A stretch of 37,537 nucleotides of DNA from an uncultured Muribaculaceae bacterium (GTDB lineage: Bacteria; Bacteroidota; Bacteroidia; Bacteroidales; Muribaculaceae). A program made the translations under genes and the position numbers. The notes beneath the pieces were generated by a model. It searched no databases and was not told where the DNA came from. It worked only from the letters and a program-made list of their open reading frames with translations. Positions 33,167-37,537 of this stretch are shown piece by piece (position 1 is the stretch's first letter; every line of letters starts with the position of its first letter). Location of the stretch: positions 1 to 37,537 of the forward strand of contig CAJUDL010000035.1 in NCBI GenBank assembly GCA_910585285.1. Reading direction: 5' to 3'.

Positions 33167-35090
33167 AAGTTTCTGAAGAATTAGAGTTAAACACATTGAA
33201 GATAACGTCAACCGTGTTGTGTATCTCCCTTAGATAACTATCAAAGTCAGGCATACTCCATCGCATTGCATCTATGAAGGATGATTCTGTGTTAGAGTTT
33301 GAGTAGTATTTCAAGAATACATTTCGTGTACCTATAGGTATAAAGCGTTTTCCTGCTTTATCCTCGCGGATAATGCAGTGGCGTTTATACGGGAATGGTG
33401 CATCTTGATACTCTCTATTGGTCTTATAGTCAAGCAATGTCAGATTCCCTATGCTATCCTTATTCTTTATTGCACCATCACCAGCAGAGAAGTATACAAG
33501 TACTTCTTTACAGAAGTCGGTGTATTGTTTGTCAATACCAATTCCTCTAAGATTAGCTTCATACTTTGGAATAAAATCCATACATTTCTCGTATAGGGGT
33601 TGTGCTGTTGCCTTTCTTTCATTTAGTTTTGATTCTATTCCAAGAATGTATGCCACATTCTTCAACCAGCGCAAACGGTCTTCATGTTCAACCAATGACG
33701 CATTGTTCTGAGAGTCAATGTGTTCAATGTCCCATTTTTCTTTCTTAAATGAGTCGAATGCAAAGCGTTGCCCCTTCTGGCGACTTGTTTCTATATTGAA
33801 CAAAAGCAATAGACGAAATACATATTTTGAGCCGTATTCAAAACCGTCAATGCTGGCGGCGTTTAGATATTTATCTTTGTCTTTGAAGCTATCCATAATT
33901 AGTTTATGGAACTCTTTCTCGGTATCATCATTTGTCCATTCTCTACCAGAAAACTGTTGCTTGGCATTTTCCAGCTTGTTGTATATGTCAAGAGGTTGAT
34001 TGCCAACACTAACTAGATAACCAACATAGTGATAGTATAAGTTGTTTTCGTACCATGCAATCAATCTGTCATTAGTTTTTATGACATACTCCCAAGCTGC
34101 ACGCATGTTGTAAATACCGTGTTTCCTCCATAGCTGTTTAAGCTCTACAGAATTATCTTTACGTTCTTTCGCTCTGCAATAGTCATATAGGTTCTGGAAT
34201 AGACGATACGAATAATCTTTATCAGCATGATCAATTGGTTTCTCTGTTACAAAGTCAAACAACGTATCAATTCTTGTTTGATGACTATCATTGCTGTTGC
34301 TAATAAAGTACCAGAACTTATCATCCTGAAACTGACGCTCCATGATGTTCCAATCTAATGCCAGTTTGTCTGCTTCGACTCGATCGTTATTCGATAGGAT
34401 ATTCCTATCCATGATAAACAATGCCTTGATAAGTTCTGAACTTGTAAGACTGATTTTTCCTTTGTTTAAGCGATTGAAAACCTGTATGCTTTCAATGTCT
34501 TGTTTCTCTTCTGAAACTACATACCAAATGAACTTAACTTGCTTGCTATTATTAGGAAGAAGTAAACAGTCTTTGATAGAGTTCACTACACCGTCATAGA
34601 TGTGATTCATAAACCATTTTTCAATTACGTTCTTGGCAACAGCCAGATAATAGCTGTCTATGTTGTCTTGAGGTTTTGGCTTTTCAAAATCTAACTGAGG
34701 TCGATTGGTATAGGTCAGGTTGTAAATCTTATCGGGTGTAAATATCTTCTTTTCCAAAGGCATCAAGCCATTCTCAAAGATGAACATCAATATCAATCTA
34801 AGGGTGGTCAAACGCTGTTGCCCGTCCAAAACTTCCCAGGCGTCAATCTGTATGCCATCAGTATCTGTCCACTTGCAAGGCTTTACGACGAGTGGCTGTA
34901 GGTAATAACTATCTTCTTTATCCTGTTTAGCAAATTCACAAATGTCTTCCAAGAGGTCAATAACCTGCTTTTCCTCCCAACGATAACCACGCTGGTAGGA
35001 AGGAATGACAAAGTGATGCTTCGTTGTGATTAACTCTGTTACAGGTTTTGGGCAAAAGTTAGAGCTTGATGTATGTTGAGGGTTATCCAT
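33156..35090 (-). CDS. DUF262-DUF1524 (HNH) restriction-type protein
   Basis: This 644-residue protein fuses the two halves of GmrSD-type enzymes. The N-terminal DUF262 has FVIPSYQRGYRWEEKQV (27-43) and DGQQR (89-93), then FNRLNKGKISLTSSELIKA. The C-terminal DUF1524 HNH-like nuclease has WDIEHIDSQN with His457, SIGNLTLLD with Asn549, TNREYQ with Asn558, and APFPYKR. Related proteins (GmrSD, SspE) cut or nick phage DNA according to its modification state, using nucleotide hydrolysis. It begins 2 bases after the GIY-YIG gene stop and overlaps the next gene, so it is the middle of a tight operon. What it senses is unknown. Confidence 0.9.
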   Translation of the reverse strand: MDNPQHTSSSNFCPKPVTELITTKHHFVIPSYQRGYRWEEKQVIDLLEDICEFAKQDKEDSYYLQPLVVKPCKWTDTDGIQIDAWEVLDGQQRLTTLRLILMFIFENGLMPLEKKIFTPDKIYNLTYTNRPQLDFEKPKPQDNIDSYYLAVAKNVIEKWFMNHIYDGVVNSIKDCLLLPNNSKQVKFIWYVVSEEKQDIESIQVFNRLNKGKISLTSSELIKALFIMDRNILSNNDRVEADKLALDWNIMERQFQDDKFWYFISNSNDSHQTRIDTLFDFVTEKPIDHADKDYSYRLFQNLYDYCRAKERKDNSVELKQLWRKHGIYNMRAAWEYVIKTNDRLIAWYENNLYYHYVGYLVSVGNQPLDIYNKLENAKQQFSGREWTNDDTEKEFHKLIMDSFKDKDKYLNAASIDGFEYGSKYVFRLLLLFNIETSRQKGQRFAFDSFKKEKWDIEHIDSQNNASLVEHEDRLRWLKNVAYILGIESKLNERKATAQPLYEKCMDFIPKYEANLRGIGIDKQYTDFCKEVLVYFSAGDGAIKNKDSIGNLTLLDYKTNREYQDAPFPYKRHCIIREDKAGKRFIPIGTRNVFLKYYSNSNTESSFIDAMRWSMPDFDSYLREIHNTVDVIFNVFNSNSSETYEQ

Positions 35091-35092
35091 AG

Positions 35093-35941
35093 TTATTCTT
35101 TGTTTCTATAGAGTTGATTTAATGTTTTAGCTTTCTTCTTGTCAATATCGCTTATCCAAGCTGACCAGCCGTTTGAAGAACGACCAAGACAGAATACTGC
35201 AGCTCCACTTGGTGAGGGAAATGACTTAGCACGCTTTACGATGTAAAAATCACCTTCCTGTTCGCAACGGCATTCTTTGAGCATTTTTGCTCTCCGCTCT
35301 GGGTGTCTGAATTTAGAGCTTTCTTTCAAGCATATCTTGCTTCCTTCCAATACCGTCATGCCTCCATCGTTATAAATACCCTTGGCAAGAATGCCATTCT
35401 CTACGATGTAGAACATTGGCGACTTGTCTGTTACTTCTGCCTTCTCGAAGATGTTATAACCCATGAAGGACACTATGAAACGGATGTCTTCAAAGTATTC
35501 GTCGTCGGTACTTCGTTGCGATTCTGTCAAAGTCGGGTTCTTGGGTTTCTGTTTGTTCTCATCCAGTGTGTACTGATTGACTTTCAGCGCAAGCTCTACA
35601 GATCTCTTTTCAAGATACTGCACGTCAGCTTTTGTCTTGTCATGTGCAAGTGAGACAAACACCAAAGCTCTTTGCCAGAAGTCTTTCTTGTTGATATGGT
35701 CACGAACCCGCTTGTCAAAGTTTTCGGTCTCACCGATATAAGCTTTCGGATTTCCGTTCTCTTCTTCACCTATCAGTATATATAGAGCCGGCGTACGCAA
35801 TTCCTTACGTTCATTTTCTCGCAAAATGCCTATACGGGTACGGGGTATATTGTAAGCAATCATTGTGCGATTGCTTATAACAACGGTTTGCACTCCCTTT
35901 GGCGTTCCGTCAATCAAGTATGTTGTGATAGTCTTGCCCAT
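35093..35941 (-). CDS. GIY-YIG nuclease family protein with C-terminal DUF4357
   Basis: In this 282-residue protein the GIY-YIG part is LYILIG (53-58) and AYIGETENFDKRVRDH (67-82), with Tyr54, Tyr68 and an Arg near 78-80; Glu111 in QYLEKR is a candidate metal ligand. The C-terminal FPSPSGAAVFCLGRSSNGW (241-259) is the DUF4357 signature. The N-terminal 50 residues are a separate small region. It is first in the operon with the two DUF262 genes, 2 bases before the second. Its start is only 14 bases after the stop of the Fic-like remnant, so the original operon was longer. It may cut DNA or serve as a specificity or accessory nuclease. Confidence 0.87.
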   Translation of the reverse strand: MGKTITTYLIDGTPKGVQTVVISNRTMIAYNIPRTRIGILRENERKELRTPALYILIGEEENGNPKAYIGETENFDKRVRDHINKKDFWQRALVFVSLAHDKTKADVQYLEKRSVELALKVNQYTLDENKQKPKNPTLTESQRSTDDEYFEDIRFIVSFMGYNIFEKAEVTDKSPMFYIVENGILAKGIYNDGGMTVLEGSKICLKESSKFRHPERRAKMLKECRCEQEGDFYIVKRAKSFPSPSGAAVFCLGRSSNGWSAWISDIDKKKAKTLNQLYRNKE

Positions 35942-35955
35942 GTTGTATATCTTGG

Positions 35956-36253
35956 TTAAACAAACATCTTGTCCTGTTCGTAATAATATGAGTAGACGAT
36001 ACCTTTCATAAAGGTGTCGCGGTCGTTTATCTTGTCAGTAAGTGCTGCCCTAAGCAAATCTTTGAAGACAGATGAGTCGGTAACGCTATGTGTCATGGCT
36101 TCGAGGTATTTATGTTTGTCAACCAGGCTCCAGTTAACACACCCCGACTATATCAAGCACCGAGAACCACCACTTTGCACCCTCTTCGTCCCAAATAGCC
36201 CGCACTTCGCGGTCGTCAAAGAATCGTATCGATATTTTCTGTATCTCGCTCAT
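35956..36253 (-). pseudogene. Bro-N/Fic gene remnant with internal deletion and frameshift
   Basis: From the ATG at 36253 the minus strand reads MSEIQKISIRFFDDREVRA and, after IWDEEGA, KWWFSVLDIVG. This is the start of a Bro-N (phage antirepressor-type) domain as found in Bro-N/Fic proteins. It stops at 36134. In another frame, 36132-35956, 58 residues follow that look like a Fic protein C-terminus (VDKHKYLEAM, then LTDKINDRDTFMKGIVYSYY). Everything between, including the HPFx(D/E)GNGR catalytic motif, is missing. The gene is dead, probably after a deletion of 200 or more codons. It lies directly before the GIY-YIG gene in the same direction. Confidence 0.75.
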
Positions 36254-36280
36254 TGCTTAATTATAGTTTACAACTCCATG

Positions 36281-36373
36281 TCAATACCCAACAGGGATAG
36301 CGGCTGTACACACATCGAAAAGCTCTACCATAGTTTTTTGCGTGCACCACACTGTTTCATCATAATTTACCAT
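36281..36373 (-). pseudogene. RhuM-like gene fragment
   Basis: A 30-residue frame contains YDETVWCTQKTMVELFDV, very like the N-terminal DETxWLTQxxMAELF motif of RhuM and related virulence proteins, and then ends at a stop. The bases further upstream are open in part but not recognisable. It is a fragment of a gene that in many Bacteroides strains sits near restriction-modification genes. Confidence 0.55.
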
Positions 36374-36543
36374 TTAGTCTGGATTGACGTTGAGATAGAA
36401 TCTTTGTCCAAAATCCTTGCTACGCTTACTGCGCAAAAATCAATATGCACAATGTCCACGTTGGAACCATGAACTTTATTGTCTACAATTTCATGATGCA
36501 GAATCTTGGGGGTGACAGAGGTTTTGCCCCATCCATTGGGAGC
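36374..36543 (-). other. Unrecognised stretch, possible gene remnant
   Basis: One minus-strand frame is open for about 50 codons (with KILHHEIVDNKVHGSNVD), ending at a stop near 36369. I do not recognise it and it has no convincing start. It lies between the RhuM-like fragment and the broken small ORF, so it is probably also decayed coding DNA. Confidence 0.25.
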
Positions 36544-36593
36544 GGCTCTTCCATTGATGTGAGTCGATAACTATTCATCTCCGCTTACGACAT
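36483..36593 (-). pseudogene. Broken copy of the 49-residue small ORF
   Basis: The first ATG (36593) is followed at once by Ser and a stop codon. A second ATG at 36578 gives 31 residues starting MNSYRLTSMEEP, identical to the intact copy for 12 residues, then diverging and stopping at 36483. It is the start of a duplicated gene whose 3' part has been lost or replaced. Confidence 0.7.
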
Positions 36594-36615
36594 AATCTAT
36601 TTCTGTTCTTATTCA
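36544..36615. repeat. Direct repeat, copy B
   Basis: This is homologous to 30360-30430. With the promoter box next to it (36620-36627, like 30515-30522) the duplicated block is about 90 bases. Copy B lacks the roughly 80 foldable bases that copy A has between ORF start and promoter. Confidence 0.7.
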
Positions 36616-36619
36616 AAAT

Positions 36620-36650
36620 CAAAGTTACAAAAACTTTGCCATATCAGCAA
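36620..36650 (-). promoter_or_regulatory. Promoter upstream of the degraded region and DUF262 operon
   Basis: On the minus strand TTG (36650-36648), 20 bases, then TAACTTTG (36627-36620), a good Bacteroidetes promoter match. No other clear promoter was seen before the GIY-YIG gene, so the operon may now be read from here through the gene remnants. Confidence 0.6.
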
Positions 36651-36718
36651 CTTGCACAAAGAAGTTATTTGATCAAGCTGTGAAATTGTTAGCTTGGTTC
36701 ATATTGCAAAAAAACAAT

Positions 36719-36765
36719 AAAAATCGGAAGAGAATCCTACCTGATAGGGATTCCTTCCGATTTTT
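36719..36765 (-). terminator. Terminator after the YgiN-like gene
   Basis: AAAAATCGGAAG pairs with CTTCCGATTTTT, with a further AATCC/GGATT pairing inside past a bulge. On the minus strand a T-rich tract (TTTTTATTGTTTTTTT) follows, so it serves the minus-strand gene at 36891. It also isolates the accessory region. Confidence 0.85.
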
Positions 36766-36890
36766 GACAGTTCTTTACTGAAACTCTTTTCTATTGTAAT
36801 TCCTTTTATACTGATTATTACTATTACTCCAAGTGTGTTGAATGAGTTGAGTAGAGAGGTAAAATTTGTTGCTGATATTACGCCAGAACG
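36766..36890. other. Short intergenic region
   Basis: AT-rich DNA between the stop of the YgiN-like gene and its terminator. No ORF, repeat or other site is supported. Confidence 0.4.
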
Positions 36891-37169
36891 TTAGAAATTG
36901 AACTGTTCGAGGGTGAGGGTGGCGATCTTTTCGATTTCGGGGACGAGGCGCTGGAAGTGGGAGGAGGTCATGTGGGCTTTTAAAGAGGCTTCGTCTTGCC
37001 ATGTTTCGTATATCATCAGGCGGTCGGAATTGGTGAGGGAACCTAACAGGTCGTATTCAATGCATCCGGCATCGTGAAGAGACAGTTCTACAAGTTCGGT
37101 TGCCAACGCTATGGCTTTCTTTCTGTTTTCTTCGGTCTCTGCTATGAGTCCGCAATTGAGTCTTATCAT
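36891..37169 (-). CDS. Putative quinol monooxygenase (ABM domain, YgiN-like)
   Basis: This 92-residue protein has the single ferredoxin-like fold of the antibiotic biosynthesis monooxygenase family, with ALATELVELSLHDAGCIEYDL, MIYETWQDEASLKAHMTSSHF and LVPEIEK in the usual places. Members such as YgiN oxidise quinols without cofactors, act as dimers in the cytoplasm and often have unknown physiological substrates. It is a single gene ending about 125 bases before a terminator. Confidence 0.87.
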   Translation of the reverse strand: MIRLNCGLIAETEENRKKAIALATELVELSLHDAGCIEYDLLGSLTNSDRLMIYETWQDEASLKAHMTSSHFQRLVPEIEKIATLTLEQFNF

Positions 37170-37195
37170 AATTGTATATTGTTTTATAATTATTT

Positions 37196-37350
37196 AAGTT
37201 TCGCAAGCTTCAACTTAAAGTTTAAGAGTTTATAAGTTTAAAAGTTTAAATTGATACGAATCTATTGTTTGCGTCAAATATAAACTCATAAACTGCGATT
37301 GTGCGGATAAACTTATAAACTTCAACTTTACGCTTGCGAAAGTTGAAGTT
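37196..37350. repeat. Imperfect palindromic intergenic repeat
   Basis: The left end has TTTCGCAAGC followed by several AAGTTTA-like units. The right end is its approximate reverse complement, ending in GCTTGCGAAAG. Within it is a perfect 12-bp hairpin (AACTTCAACTTT with its complement, 37318-37350). The build resembles intergenic repeats common in Bacteroidales genomes. Confidence 0.5.
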
Positions 37351-37358
37351 ATATAATT

Positions 37359-37391
37359 ATGGCGTGTCGCCGTATTAAGACAACACGCCAT
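37359..37391. terminator. Possible terminator hairpin
   Basis: A 9-bp stem (ATGGCGTGT and its complement) with a 15-base loop and no good T-tract on either strand. It may end a minus-strand gene that begins outside the window. Confidence 0.4.
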
Positions 37392-37537
37392 GATCTATGT
37401 TGGTTTATAATTTACTTCACTTCCTCAAATCTAACCATATATGATTATCAACATTTTATTGTTGAATGGTACAAATATGGATATCAAGTTCATAGGAATG
37501 ACATCGGTTACTTTGTCGTTTTGGGTCTCATCTTGTT
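37392..37537. other. Window end, no confident gene
   Basis: On the minus strand the last 27 bases are open and end in a stop at 37508-37510 (…MRPKTTK), so a gene may end there. On the plus strand an ATG at about 37480 opens a short frame to the window end. Neither can be judged. A small TCAACA-TGTTGA inverted repeat is near 37450-37465. Confidence 0.2.

Noticed and set aside
36014..36472. A plus-strand frame of 152 codons in the accessory region
   Set aside because: Its composition is not protein-like, and the minus strand here encodes recognisable fragments of Fic, Bro-N and RhuM proteins.
30000..36700. Complete mobile element (integrase, transposase, att sites) carrying the island
   Set aside because: No integrase or transposase motif and no terminal inverted repeats were found; only the direct repeat of a gene start is seen.
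36775..37002. A minus-strand 75-codon frame overlapping the YgiN-like gene
   Set aside because: It covers the end of the YgiN-like gene in another frame, which has clear family features; its own product is Arg/Pro-rich low-complexity.

Overview
The window looks like chromosome of a gut-type Bacteroidales bacterium, probably Muribaculaceae or a close relative. This rests on gene families (OMP_b-brl_3 barrel, DUF3943, DUF5063, OstA-like/PpiC cluster, two-DUF262 operon), the absence of strong Shine-Dalgarno sites, and repeated matches to the Bacteroidetes promoter form TTTG-N19/20-TAnnTTTG (for example before the trigger factor, yicC, recQ and ogt genes). No rRNA, tRNA, CRISPR array, transposase or integrase was seen.

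Layout. 1-920: 3' end of an outer-membrane beta-barrel gene and a truncated secreted ORF. 1071-6246 (minus): biotin-dependent carboxyltransferase (oadA-like), class A penicillin-binding protein and a flavin reductase-like protein. 6447-9836 (plus): phosphohexomutase and a DUF3943 membrane protein. 9962-13809 (plus): a tightly coupled run yicC-gmk-nadD-DUF5063-M18 aminopeptidase. 13914-17350: proteostasis block tig-clpP-clpX. 17501-19681: recQ. 19820-28324: three periplasmic PpiC/SurA-type foldases, an OstA/LptA-like protein and mutL, the foldases and OstA protein probably acting together in outer-membrane biogenesis. 28352-29902: a short-chain dehydrogenase close to 7-alpha-hydroxysteroid dehydrogenases (minus) and an O6-alkylguanine-DNA alkyltransferase (plus).

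The accessory part is about 30000-36640, all on the minus strand. In transcription order it holds: a promoter with a broken small ORF; remnants of a RhuM-like gene and of a Bro-N/Fic gene; an intact three-gene operon (GIY-YIG nuclease with DUF4357, DUF262-DUF1524 HNH protein, large DUF262 protein); then an intact copy of the same small ORF, preceded by a potentially structured, pseudoknot-forming sequence and followed by a small acidic ORF. The three-gene operon resembles GmrSD/SspE-type modification-dependent restriction and is the best candidate for an undescribed defence system. The small-ORF start region occurs as a direct repeat on both sides of it, suggesting an inserted or duplicated cassette.

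The right end (36891-37537) has a YgiN-like monooxygenase gene and then a palindromic AT-rich intergenic repeat with no confident gene.
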